DNA of 64,000 nucleotides, taken from Mimachlamys varia. Its lineage: Eukaryota > Mollusca > Bivalvia > Pectinida > Pectinidae. The stretch covers positions 28,948,410 through 29,012,409 of the forward strand of contig OX392540.1 of the NCBI GenBank assembly GCA_947623455.1, in the 5' to 3' direction. Below, piece by piece: positions 26,101 through 41,100 of the stretch (positions are counted from its first letter, which is position 1; each line of letters begins with the position of its first letter). The notes beneath the pieces are model-generated. The model was not told the origin of the DNA, did no database searches, and saw nothing but the letters and a program-made list of their open reading frames with translations. The translations under genes and the position numbers were made by a program.

Positions 26101-29100
26101 TAGGATATCCATGTATTTATAATGACTTATTTTGTTGACAACAATGTAAGTGTAATATAGAATTTCGATATTTATATACTTTCGATGTTGTAGATAATAA
26201 TAGGAATGTAAATATGGTGAAGCTATCAAAAAGCTAACAAATCTTTGTATGATGTTCACTAATTCAGCGACACATCTTATTCCAGGCGTTTATCAACATA
26301 ATGATCAATTGATTTTCCTTTCAATGAAGGGGTTACTCACTCGATGGGTCCATAAATAAGCTTGATTTGTCCTATTTGTCCAGAAGACTTTGCCTATAAA
26401 TCAATTAATTAATGTAACCAGGCCACGATAGGTATCGTTGCTAAGACAATATACACACAGGGCAAAGATTTACACTGTAAGTGTTACTAGGTTAATGAAA
26501 TAGGAATAAAATGATACTGTGTAACTTGACATAGCCTAATTTGATTAAAATCTCTTATTTTACTTGAATGAAGGTAAAAGTACTACTTGCTAATAAATCG
26601 ATACTTTAGCGTTAAGTTACACGGGTGTACATGTACAACTGTATGTTAACAGAACAGACTTATATTGGAAACGTGTATAGACTAAGCAGTATAACTATCT
26701 ACTCGAAGACACTTCTATATGTGTGTAACAGTGTGATGGATCGACTGTGCGTGTAGGCTTAATTGATAGAGCAATTACTACAGAAGTTTAGACAACATAT
26801 ATGCATTGAATCAATACCACTGGGATGATGAGCTTATATCTACCAAAGGTTCAATGTTCCTTGGAGTTGAACAAACTTCTTGTTTTTTATAAATGCATTG
26901 CCAAGTGTTGCGAATTTTTGAGCAATTTTATTTTTTAAGGTCGATGATGTACAAGTAACACACACATTTGTTGCACGTTTTAACCCATGAATCATCAAAT
27001 GCTCCTCCTTTCATTTTCTGGTGTGCATATGTCACATTAATGACGCTTACAGATGTTGCAATGACCTATGGTCATCTCTGGGTTTGATAAATATACATCT
27101 ACCACCACACGTCCTCAGCCGGAGGTGATACGGAACTGACAAATTCGCGCGTTATCGCAAAAACTAATTTGCCACAATAACATCCCCAGAACACTTGCTG
27201 TTGTTGTAATTTATTAAAGCACTTGCATGACATTATTATTAGAATAATGAACTTTTATACATAAAGGACATACAACCGTTATTGATATTGGTCATTTACC
27301 GCTGTTCAAGATAGAAGTAACGAAAATGTATATTGACGTGAACTTCATGATTATAGACTGGTGGTTTCAACAATTCATACCAGGTTAATGTGTAGCCTTT
27401 AAACAGCAATAATATGACGAAGGCAAAAAAGCGTAGCGTTATAGTGTATCTCTGATATTTACTTGGAATCATCCGTGTACTGGTTCAGAAAGAGTTATAA
27501 TTCCATTATTTAAAGTCGGCAGGTCGAAAAACAAAACATCTTCGGAAGCAAAAACAGAGATAAATACAACATACATCAGCTGCATGAAAGAAATTCCGGT
27601 TGTTTTCAACTTCCCAAAATGACTGATGACGTCCGAGTGTGAGGTAACGTATGACGAAACGTTATTCTGTGACGTGTTACCGGTTTCCCCACTGGAGGGC
27701 TACTTCAGAGGCAAAGGGTAGCAAGGGGAAACAACTCTGTTTACGCACGCATTTGTTACCATTCAAGAACTTCCTTCGCTCAGGCGCCTTGGGTCATACT
27801 TGTGTCACATATATTATGATGCCCACGTCTTAACCAATGTAAATGTTCAGAACTCAGAGGATAAGGGAAACTTAAAAGTAAATAAATCAGATAATACCGA
27901 ACCTTGAACAAAACCAGAATCCGACTTTTATCGAATTCAGATAATAATAATTTGTCTACATTTGGATTTATTATTTTCTAAGAAGTCCGTTACTTTTCTT
28001 TTTCTAACGATTAAATGACAATATAGATTTGTATCTTATGTTATAGTTTCATGAAGTTATACCAAGTAACAAGATAGAAATAAACCTTATATCATGAAGT
28101 AGCCATGGTAAATAAAGCTAACGTGACGTTTTAACAAATAGCTAGTCACTATTTTATATAGTAAGCCTTGTCAGTATTATGGGACGTTCTCATAAAATAT
28201 TTTAAGTTTATTAAATCTTTGAATTGACACTTTTTATCACCCATAGCCTCCTTATATTAATCAAAAAAGTAATACATCTTTCCAGTTGTGCAATTCATAT
28301 AAATATGAAGCACAATAACTATTTTTGTCAAAATGTAAATAAGCAAATCAGACTTTAAAAATCACAGGTAAGAGGTGTCGTCTTTGACGTACACAGTAAA
28401 AAGATGTTACAACTCCATCATACTATTTCCGTAATACCTGGAGAATGGTGTTGTGACGATTCGTTTGTTAAACACTGAAGATAAATGTATACAAATATAA
28501 AATTATTTACGGAATGTTCCGTTTTAACGTTTATAATGTTATACATCTGTGTCTACAAAGTATGTCGTATTTTTCAAAAAAGCAATTGTCCTTGAACAGG
28601 GGTTAATATGTCTATAGGGGCCTTGTAATCGGTCATGTAAGGTTATTTGACCAACATTAACGTTAACAAACACCTGTTTAGTGATGTACATCTAGATGTT
28701 GTATTGTACGGGCGTTGTTGATCTGACATGTAACAATGTTCAACTACACGTCATCAAATACTGTGTTTCTTTTCAACCAGATGACCCTTTGATGTAGTTT
28801 TATCATATGTAATCAACATATTCTTGAAGTGACTTCAGATGTTGAAAGGATTCGTATACTTATGAAGACAAACAAAACCTTTAGATTTTAAAGTAAGAAT
28901 CAAAATAAGGTTTGTACAAGCAAAATAAAATATTTAGATGTGGTATTGTAGGGGCGTTGTTTATGTAACAAGTCTGCCTGCGTTATCAAACAACGTGTTT
29001 CTTTCTCAGTGAGATGACCCTTTGATGTAGTTCTAACATACTTGAAATATTCTTGAAGTGACTTCAGATGTTGAAAGGATTTGTAAATTTATGAAGACAA

Positions 29101-32100
29101 ACAAAACTTTCAGATTTTAAGGTTGAATTCAAATTTAAGTTGGTTTTTGGTTTAGACAACACAAATCAAACATTTAGATGTGGTATTGTATTGGCGTTGA
29201 GACCTTTAGATATTAATGTTAAAATCAAAATAAGGTTGTTTTTTGTATTTTATTACTAAATACAGTATGTGTTATTACTATACTTTTTAATATTTACACA
29301 CGTTCATTGCAGAGGAAAATGTCCCCTTACTGTAAAAGTGAAAATTGTTTGCGGTGTGGGCATTTTCGCTTAATTCGCTTTCATAACATTTTCGCGAATA
29401 TAGCCACACGCAAACGTATTTAACACTTCTCATATTCTACAATGTATAATAGCATCGTAAATACACAGTACAAAACAGTATGACTGACGTCGCGAAAAAA
29501 ATCACACCGCGAACAGTGGTTTTTAACAGTATTAGTGAGAAAAAGACGCCAATTATAAATTGTCGCTATTGCAGAGATTAAACATGTTATACATCGCCAT
29601 AGGTAGCGCGAGTCTGCACTAGGTGCCCTATACAAAGTAAACGTTTAGATTTGTATGATAAATTTCGGTTAACTGCCGTATTGACATGTAAATGTTGTAC
29701 ATCTGTGTTGTTGTTAGTTATGTGTAAGAGAATTCACCACTTCATCATCCAGCTTCTGTCTTTACAGTATTGCCTGATCAATCAGTTGCCAGACACATTC
29801 GACTATTTCCGCCCGATGTCGTTTTTGCCTGCGTGACCTTGCATGACACATACAAACCATCACGCTTTATCAAAACTGTGTATGTTTTGATTTAAATGCA
29901 TTTCCTTATGACTGAGTCTTACATTGTATGTGTGTACCAGGTACGGTGATGGTGATCAGAATAACAATAATAACGAACCTATTCAATATTTGCTCTCTAT
30001 GATTATAAATCTTATGTTCATTTGTAACTGGTATATTCCTATATCACTTGTTGCATTATATAATTATGATAATACTATCACTTTAGCAAACATTTCCCTT
30101 ATTGCATATTTGTCTTTCACTTACGTTTTTTTGCCTGATATTAAAGTGTTTTAATTGAGAATTTAATGGTATTATTAATTACAATTAATTACTGTATAAA
30201 TGGACTCCCAATTATTGTGTTAACGAACAAAATTGAAACAGTTGATGTTTGAATATGACTAATATCATACAGTGGTGGAGAACATGTTTGGATTAGCCTT
30301 AGTATTTTGTCTTCACTGTTTCTGTTTAATGTTATCTTTTAAACGAATGGATTTAGGGTTGGGTTTTTTGTTGGGGGGGGGGGGGGGGGTAAAGTTTCAT
30401 TCAAAATTAGCTTTAATAGTAAGTATCTGTTTGCGGTTTAAGATACTGTAAAAGTACATATTTTAGCTGTAATCTTATTTTTTTTAATGATAGATTAAAG
30501 ACATAAACTATATAAATCTTTATGTTTAAGATGTTTACAATAATGTTGCTGTCAATACACACTGTCAAATATAGATGATTGATTTGTTTAGGTAACTGGT
30601 CATATAAATGAAAAGAATCGTTTCCCGTTAAAACATAGTTGGCAAAACCTGAAAACATTCTCTAACCCTCTTGTACAGTTCATAATGAATGTGTTACATT
30701 TTTAAAACTAGCTAAAACAACTTAAAGAAAACGTGTTTTCAGCAATAACATTTAAAACACAGTATATCGGAACAAAAACATCACAAAACCTCCCCGATAT
30801 ATGTTGGCTATTTATATTATGTTAACATGTAAACAACCTAGTGTTAATCATAGTTGAGACGTTTTTACACAAATTAACGTCATCTATTAAACTAAAGAAG
30901 ACACAAGGTGGTTAAGATTGATGGACTGTTTTGCTAAATTTATCTATTTAAAACACATTACAGATGCAACAGGTCCAATGAATTGCCCATATTGGTTGCA
31001 TCGTTCTTTCTTTGCGTTTTCATTTTGGAAACTTAATTGTACGATTTTACTCTAAAGCCAAAAACAAACCCTTATATTCCTTGTTCTCTATTATATCATG
31101 TTTTGCTACTTATTTTTCTTTATAGAATATCTATTTGTGTACGAATGGAGCGTTAAACATGTGGCCATATAAAAAGTCAGAGTATCCCGAAGCTTCAACA
31201 TAACCATAATCCGAACTGAAAATCGGTTGAACTGGGGGCAAAAAACGGACAAAGAAAATATTTACATGGCTGCTCTTGTAAAAGTATAAGAGAATTAGAC
31301 CTAGTGTTCTGGGATAGTAGACTACAATCGAAAAATCTATCATTAAGGATTAACCACAATATTTTTTAGGGTTATACGGTATATACCGAAAAAAATGTGT
31401 GCACTTTGCATAAATCCGCAAAGCGGTTTATGCAAAAAAGTGCACACAGTTTTTTCGGTATATAATATTGTGGTTTTTCCTTATAATTTCATTTCCGAAG
31501 ATACATATATAAGACATAAGTCTTATACAATGATTTCGTATTAATTATAACAAAAATCGAATGGATTTGCAAAGTACACAATCATGTGCATAAATTTCAC
31601 CGCAAAACGACTTCAACCAATCAGAAGTTTGATTACAAAATACCGCGCCAAACATAGCGGTATATGACGTCATCACTTTTTGCGTTGTCTGATTTTTGAG
31701 GTTATACAATATAACCTGAAAAAGTTTACCATTGCGGGAATAGGCAAAATTGAATTATAGACAAAAAAAACATCTGAAATTTGAAAGTAAGATATCACAT
31801 AGGCTATTCCCAATATAAAAATCGCCCAAGTCAAATATAGCGATTATTATAACACGGCACAAAACACTGAGCCCGATGGCGGAGACATAGTTTCTTGCTA
31901 ACAAATCCATGTGCTTGATTTCACACATACTCCTTTCTTGGGATGTTGTATTAACGAAAAATAGTTTTGCTATATTCTAAATCCACCAAATATGTTTTAT
32001 TTGGAGCTTGCACACCACACTGTCCCCTCCAGAAACACAATCTCATAAACTGAGCATGTGTTCAACTACGATTCTGGTAGTGTTACGTTAAATAAAACCT

Positions 32101-35100
32101 CTTGCAATATTATTATAGAGTCATTGTGAAGAGCGTGCTATGAATTCGGGAATTCATCATGTTCTTTAAATAATATTATAGGGTTAATCTGATTACGTAT
32201 TATCCATACGCATCTAAAGCAAATCTCTATTTACATTCAGAAGTTACATGTAGCTCTGCGCATGCTTGTGAGGTAAAAATGCACATTTGTTTGTTAACAT
32301 GTCTCTTATACATTGATTGAACGATTAACGATTTTTTCCATAAAAGGTGCAGCATATGTGTGTGTTATGTCATCTTACAAAAATGCAGGGGAAAATCAGC
32401 TTGTCAAAATAGGACAGACCTTAAATTTAAATGCAAGATTTGGTCGCGTTATAAAAACTATCAAACTTGACTAAATTGTCCTTGTAATGACAGCTGTCTT
32501 AAATAGTATATTATCATAAAACTTAATTAACCTAGTTGACAAGAATGTTCTGAATTTAAAATGAAATGCCCGAGTGTAACAAAAATACTGAGAAAAAATC
32601 GTTTAAAACTCAATAAAAGTGACCACTGACCATAGTACAAAGATGAAATAGACAGATATCAATAATGATTCAGTGCATGAAAGTCGTTCACCTAAAATTT
32701 CATGACAAACTATTTCATCCATTGAATTGAAAGAATTTATGTTTTCATGGGAAAATGAGTTAATGTATCAATGTTGTATTTACATGATTCTAATACATTG
32801 TGAAACAATGTTGCTTGTAGTAATATATACTGTCCAACGTTAGCCACGATAAGAAAGATTACGCCTGGACAGTGCCATCACATTGAGTAGAGAAACTGAT
32901 TTACATTCGATCATCACAGCAGAAATCGTGAGAAAATAGATGAAATCCTACATCGAAGTCTATTGACTGACGACTTTCAATAGGCTTTGTGGAAGGTCAC
33001 TCAGTGCGAAGCGACAATTCAGTGTTATGATAGTATTGGGTAATTGGTATATTGGTGGAGGAGATCGAACTGGAATGTAACGGTTAATATAGCACATGCT
33101 ACAGTGTACATAAGGTCACCAACAATCCTTATCCGTCGCTAGTCAGAAGGAGTAGTACTGAATGTAAGATTTCACACATGATGTTCCTGATACACACTTG
33201 AGGGAAGGCAGATATTTTAATCAATTATCACACCTTAGGAATCCATGTTAAGTGTAAAATTCAATTAGAATTTTGAACTAGATGACATCTCCTAACATAC
33301 TGAGATATGATTTTCACAAAGGCGATTTTTTTCAGGGGTATTTAATATAACATCTGTTTAGACAGATATTCTTCTTTTATATTCATTTTAAGCTTATTGC
33401 ACATTGCAAACATTAATTTGTGTTTTATTATATTTTTATTAGACCAACCTTCTGCTTAGATTTTAATCAGGCGGCACGTAACGATCATCTTTAAATATAA
33501 ACTTATTGATTTACAATAATTATGAAATAATAATAAATAGCGCATATACATATTTAAATCAATAACGATGCACTATTACCGTAACGATTGATAGGCATCA
33601 CATTTCCTTTTAAAATGTGTTTATACTTGTTAGGCTTGTTTTGTTTTCCGAAGGAAATGAGTGCAGACGCACTTCAAGTTCCAGTGTTGAGAAAAGTTGA
33701 CAGTGTGTAGGACAGACTTCCGGTTTAACATGCTTTACTCACGTGATCCTTACATACAAGTGTACACACCTTTACCTAGAACGGCCAATATGATCATCAA
33801 CGTTCAGTCACTGCGAACTCTGTATCACATAAGAATTGTTAGTCATTTATTTAACTGTCATAGTGCTATGAAAGGTCAGCTGTTACATCCATATTGAATA
33901 GAGCCCGCTAGAACGTCATACTAAATATGGATGTAACCGCTGACCTTTCATAGCTCTATGAAAGTTGAAAAAAATGACTTTCAATCCATATATTTACATT
34001 TTTACTATATACCAATCGCTTAACTTACATTTTTTCCAATTAATAGTTTGTTATCTGTGTTTGTATATGTGTCTTTATTTAAACGACATTTCAGGAACAG
34101 CCCAGACTTGAATAAATTGGCGCCGATGAAAATAATTAGTCATTTTGATCCTATAACACATATTGCTATTGATGACAAACTAAATAAAGCCCGCTAGGGC
34201 TTTATGAAATAAATAAGAAAATACCGAAGCGTTAACAAAATCATAATCCAAATTCAAAATCAATTAAACCAGAGGCAAAATATGAACAACGGAAAAGTTT
34301 GTCAGCAATTCCAATGTGTGTTATAGGACTGTAACAATATTTGCTAAAATGTTCATTACTTATATTAACATGTTGATGGAAATTTGTGGTGTATTTAATT
34401 ACTTCAAACCAATTTTGAACAGCAAATCAAGTGCAGACAGCAATGAAAGTGACGACGTCACAATAGCTACTGCTGTTATAGCGCAAATTTAAATATATTT
34501 TTTATGAATATGAAGCTTTAATTCACTTTATATATATATATGCTCATTAATTTAGGATTTACTCTGTATTTATCATTCTCGTACACAACAACACCACTGG
34601 TGAAATATATCATATATCATATACTCACACATGAATGAGCAGTGAATTATTTTAACTGAAAAAAATAATGAAAAAGATTTCAAAAAAAGGGCAAATTCTG
34701 TATTCGTTTTCTCCTTACAAATTGTGTATGATACAATCCTAGCTATTAAAACTTATTATATATATATGAGTATTAAAGAGATTAAACGAGAAATGTCAGC
34801 TGGAAAAGCAACATTGTTAACGTACTTTTGCAATTGTGATGAGTAATTTTTCAATGCCATATACTGTAAACGTTCAAATCTGCGTTAATCTTTTTTTAGC
34901 GTTATTCTCACTGAAAGTATTGTGCTAAAAAATGATTGCGCTAATTGGAGTTTCTATATGCTTCTTATATAGTAATTACCATGGATGCGTGAGTTAATCA
35001 TTGCGCGTATGTGCCAAAAACCTGACAATGAGCTAAAATTTGATTGAGCCAAATTATATACGTTTATGGTATGATTTAATATTATTATTACATGATCAAC

Positions 35101-38100
35101 GGCCAATCAAAGGATAATACGTTTTTAGAGTCCAAACATGGTTAGATCAACAATGGTACAAGTATAACATAATACTTAAAGAGGAAAAGAGAATACCAAA
35201 GCGTCAATCCGAACTCAAAATGCAATTTGTCAATTCGAAAGTTGAAATCGACTAGCTTAGACATTTCAGCTCGACATGTAGAGATTTTAATTTCTTATTA
35301 ATGATATTTAAGCATGGTTTGCACCCCAAATACATGTACGAGCAAAACAATAACAATTTGGTTTCGTTTCGTATTTTGGTTTTACGTCCTATTAACAGCA
35401 AGGGTCATATAATAAAAAAAGCCCCCCCCCCGGTGTATGCGATGTCGTTGCGTGTGTTGAATGCGTGTGTATTTTTGGGGTTGCGGTATGTTTATGTAAG
35501 CCTTATTGCGATAGTCCGGATCTTTTGCCGATTTAATGTACATATACTATACTAAAGTAGACTGCCGAAGGCCCCAAGCAGGACACTTCACCCGGTCACA
35601 TTATGCTGACAATGGGTGAACCAGTCGTTCAACTCCCATAATAAAAAGAGATGTGTTTATGACTTTGGAGTCATTTTAATATTTTTAGGAAAAAGACTAT
35701 TCCGATTAAATTATGTACACATGTATGTCATTTCAGAATCTTAAAAAACACAAAACAAAATCCTTGCTCAAAGAGAAGTTCTAAACCTATCGCTTTTCAT
35801 ATCAAAACTTTTACCAACTATTGATTGTATCTATGCAGTCACTTAGATTTCATATTTTAAGGAAATATATGTTTCTGTCTATACTATATATTATTATCTG
35901 GATGAAGAGATGACTAGATCGTGAATTAAGCACATCTGTCTGTACCAACATGCACAATGCCACATTTCAAGCTGCGGTTTGTATCGCTGAGAATCAGAAT
36001 TTTAAAGGAATTATTTGCTTGTTGAGTTAGTCATAAAACGTCATTCTAAATTGAAATTAAGACCACACTTTTGGCATCAATATTGTTTTCTGCGGGTGGC
36101 TCGTACTGCTATAGTCAAACATAGTATGGATTTCAAAGTTGACCGGAACTTTCTTAAACAGAAATCTTTACATAACAACTTTCTGCAAGATGTTCTGAAA
36201 TATGCTGGTGACGTATACGAAATATGCTGGTGATGTACACGAAATATGCTGGTGACGTACACGAAATATGCTGGTGACGTACATGAATGTATACGAAATA
36301 TGCTGGTGACATACATGAAATATGCTTTAAAAGTACAAAATAGTATTCCGGAATATATTTTTATTTTCCGGGACGTTTGGTTTTGTTTTCTTGTGGTTAT
36401 TTTCAATAAAATGTCACCGTGAAAATATTTTCATTGCTTACATTTTGCCCCCAGCTTAATTTTAAAATGACTTTGGGTTATGGTTTTGTTAACAGGTGGT
36501 CGGTATTCTCTGGTTTTTCTTACCATTTCATTCCACTAACCAAGCTCAATGAAACATTAACCTTTATGATGTCAATATAAGCTACAGTCCATATGAATAC
36601 AATTGAGGGATAAAAAATCATGTTGCTCTAAAAGGCGAAAGTTTATTTATCTGACACCCAAATTGTATCCATATGGTATTGTGGTAGTGTGACGTTAAAC
36701 GGCATTCAGGCCAAAAAGGGCCAATGCAAAAAAAATCATTTTCACGTTACCTTAAAAAAATCTTTCTTTATGAGGATAATAACATATAGAAAATAACTAA
36801 AGGGTTTTTTTTCTAAACATTTACATTTGACGTGATTGAAATGACATAATATATAGTTTAAACTTCGAAAATAATGTATTGCTATATTCATATTTCATTG
36901 GTTGTAAACAAGATCGCGTCGTTGGTTTTGTTCAGTCTACTTGATCTGATGAGAAAAAAAATGGTGGTACTTTTCTTGTGTTTTTATCCGAACAGTGAAA
37001 CCATTTATTTATTTTTTTTAATCTTTTTGAAGGTAACTTTAATATCATACACTACAGTATTTTCGGTAACTTTAATTTTATACATACACAACAGTATTTT
37101 ATGTACATACATGTACATGTAACTTTAAAAGTATACAAACACAACAATATTGTATGTACATACATGTATATGTAACTTTGATATTATACATACACAACAG
37201 TATTTTATGTACATACATGTATATGTAACTTTAATATTATACATACACAACAGTTTTTTATGTATATACATGTATATGTAACTTTAATAGTATACAAACA
37301 CAACAGTATTTTATAAAACTGTAATAGAATACATACCCGACAGTGTTCTAGGTAACTGTAATAATATACATACACAACATTGTCTTAGGAACATGAAACT
37401 GTAATAGCATACATATGCGACAGTGCTTTAGGTAAACGGCTGATGAAGGAATTGCGGAATTGTTCATCAGCACTTCAGCAGCAGAAGTGGACGTCCAAGT
37501 GTGTTATAAAAGTACTTGACGGCGCTTATGTTTACATATACTGCTTAATCACACAACAAACTCATGTCATAAAACCTCTAACCAAACGTTCAAATACTTC
37601 TCCTGACATCCTTCCGACAGGTGAACTGTCGACATCGTTCCATAGTGCAATGGTCAAACTATTGACCACCAGTTGTACCACTCTAATTACTCCAGTCTAG
37701 TTCGGGCAGAGCCTTATTGACCAGTCTGGACCAACAAGGGTTGACTAGAGATGTACACACAATGATGATAACCCTGAATACACCAATAGCACATACTGAT
37801 TTATAAATTTGACAGCCAATTAAGATATTGACAGACAGTCAAAAACTAATCAATACAATCCTTGTGCTTAAGATTCTGCTGTTTAAACGAATCCCGGCGT
37901 GAGACTTTAAGAACTGTTTTGGTTTCAGTTATATGAGTATTTAAAAACGCAAGACAAACAAGTGCCTAGTTGAACAGATAGACGAGGCACAGTTGGATGC
38001 TTTCCCATTTTGTTGGGTTCCATGATCTGAACCGGCGGGCGAGAAAAAAATCGAAGTATGCATCAGAGAAGCTATAGAATGGCCAGTCGATTATGTACAT

Positions 38101-41100
38101 TTGTTTTTTCTTTGTAATTTGGATATTGGTTTCATTGTCTTTATCTTATATCGCAATGCTTACAATGAACGAAAAGCTTGCAAGTTGAATGATTTCCACA
38201 TTTCTGGGGAAAACAATCAAACTATTCTTTAAAGTGTTCGTTAATATTTTTTAATCTAAAGCGACAAAAAATTGAATCGAATCTAGTTGTCATTCGGTCG
38301 TCAATGACGCCATTGTGAAGTGCCCTAAATTTTTCGCGGTCATATGATTTGTGTACGTTCCATTGAAAAACTTAAAATATTTATTGTAAAACGTTCTTTC
38401 AGTTTCAGAAATTAGACCTATTTTATAGCAGACAGTGATTCTGATATATGTTTCTTACAGTCTACACTTGCAGTGAAGTTTCCAGGTAAAGCAAGATGGA
38501 TTATAATGCTTTTAAATCGGGATATTTCCTCTCATCAGTGTGTAAGAAAACATTTAAAACAAAAATGAAATTATAAGTCTAATACATCTGAAATACATGT
38601 ATCTTTTTAATCGTGGATACCTTGAAATTGGTAATGTCTGTTTGTTTCCAAATTTACGTTATATTTATTACATTCTTTTTAAAACACTTCAACGAAGAGA
38701 AATAAAAAAATATATATCATACTTAAATAGTTCTCGGTTGTATCTATGTGAGTTTGTGTACATTGTAACTTATTTATCATATCAATCATAAAATATTCTA
38801 AGGAAAAGCTATATGCCGTGTATATTTAACTGGTGTTCACATTTAACCGCACAGTCGCCATATTTTTTAATTAAAAGTGAAACATGTAAATATATTCTGG
38901 TAATCTTTTCCGTGACGGGACGCAAATCAGGTGTGAATAACACTGACATAGAACCAAGAAAGAGCCATACAATTAATCCAAATAAAATTCATGATGCAAC
39001 TGGCATTCTGATGAGCAGAACAAAAGCGTAATCTTTTGCCGTACTCTCTGGAGTTTTCTTCCTTTTTTTGATCCTGTGTTAGATGAAAAAGCCACACCCG
39101 AGATCAAATTAATACCCGCGCAAGTTATTGTCGACATATTAAACACTAGGAAAAGCATTAAAATGTCGGACCGGTTCTTGTGAGGTCTGATATCTCATTT
39201 TACTATTGTTTCCATGCAGTGAAATAGGTAAATATGTAAATATAAAGATGTTGAACTCAACGCATCGCTACATAATAAACCAATATTTTTTTCTTTTAGG
39301 GCGCTTCGTGTTTCGGAACAGAATACCATCAGAGTGAATTATTTTATTATGTTGATATGATAACAAATTTATTTAAACTTTCCGTGCTATATACTTAATA
39401 TTAAAACGTTTTTTTAACACAAAAGCCTTTTTATTTATAAATCTGGACCAGGAACACTTCTCGTGTGAAAAGATAAAAGATGTACACCCCAACACCACAA
39501 TAAAAAGATATGTGTACCACATGTAAATTAGCGGCCATGAAGGACATTACACAACAACGATACGCAAGAACGACCAGCCTATTATTCGGAGTATGATCTA
39601 TCAGTTTGATATGAGAAATAAAGGTTAAGTTTGTTTTGAAAATACACATAAGTTCAAAACGTCTGAAACAAGTTTTTAATAAAGCATGATTCATTCAATT
39701 TGTCAAGAAAGGCTTGAAAATATAAGGTGACTAACTGTTGTAATAGATGGGATGCTTATATGTATTTTAATTTATCGGATATACTAACAATGACCTGTGA
39801 CATCTACAGAAAATAGATTAGAGAACACCGAAGCGTTAACAATTACACCAGGGGCAACATATGAACAAAGGACAGATTTACATAGATATCATTGTAAAAG
39901 TACAAGAGAACAAGACCAGGTGTCCCGGAAGAACAAACGTCTTCTGCTTCATCAACGACATCCGCCATGTAAATCTTTGTCACATCCAAGTAAAATCAAG
40001 TGTTCAAAATGGGAATCGAGTATCATTGTCAATCTCAACAAGTAAACACATTAATGAGCATACTCAAAAACGTCACCTCAGTATCACCTAAAGATACAGA
40101 ATATTTCTAAATGCGGCAAAGATGGCGGCCATAAAACTTACCCATAGTTCTGATCAACCATGTTGTCAATATACCTTCTCAACACATTTTGTACCTCGCC
40201 GCCATTTCCGCTTAAATCGACCTTTCTGCACTGTCACCGAGTTAATGCTTTTTGAAACTTTGAAAAGACGACAAGGTCCACTGCCCTAAGAAACATTCCA
40301 ACAGGTTCTTACGAGACTAATCCTGCACTGGTGCAGGTTGCAAATGTATGTAAATCCCTTTAAACATAAAAATGTTCGTGATAGATGTCCATTAATAACG
40401 AACAAACTAACCCGCCATTAATTCGATAAGTGCAATTAAAGAAGGCTATTGATAAGTTATATGATCGCCATATTGGTTTCATTGGGAACTATTCTGTATC
40501 CTTGTGTGATATAAAGATTGACGTTTTTTAAGTATGCGCATTAGTGTGTTTGATTGTTGTGAATGAGAATGATGACTCGGTTCTTACTTTGGGTTTGTTG
40601 ACGCTAAGATATTCTCTGGTTTCTTTTTTCTTTATCAATTTTGAATTCGAATAGTGGGGTTGTAGTTATTGACGTTTCGGTATTCTCTAAAAAAAACCGT
40701 TTCACTTGGTCCCTAGTTGTTGTTTTATATTATGAGAGTGATAATGAAAAACAAGAAAGCTGACACGAGTTCATCGTTGACTTTAACAATGCAAATGTGT
40801 TTTCTGTACTTCCTGTATCTTCCTGAAAGTACATAATCAAATCAAATTTGAAACATTGCTGACCATTCTTGATTTGGAAGCTTTAGATTATTTTTGCTTT
40901 TATGAAAAAGGGACTTTTGATAGTAAGAGAAATTAAGAGGAAAGAAAACGAAAAAGGTTCAAGGTAAAGAACAAATGAAGACCAAGCAATGTCGAGCCCC
41001 ATATTCCATCTGTAATCTGTTGTTGTTATCCTGGTCAACGGCAACAGGTAGGCAAAAGTCCTATTGATTTTTATAAATTACAATCAACAGTCCGTTTTTA

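Noticed and set aside
30373..30389. G-quadruplex candidate
   Set aside because: A plain 17-base G run could form one, but its length may be an assembly or sequencing artefact and nothing else supports a function.
36077..36406. 109-residue frame with repeated SPAYFVYVTSIFR-like peptides
   Set aside because: A translation of the 22-bp tandem repeat.
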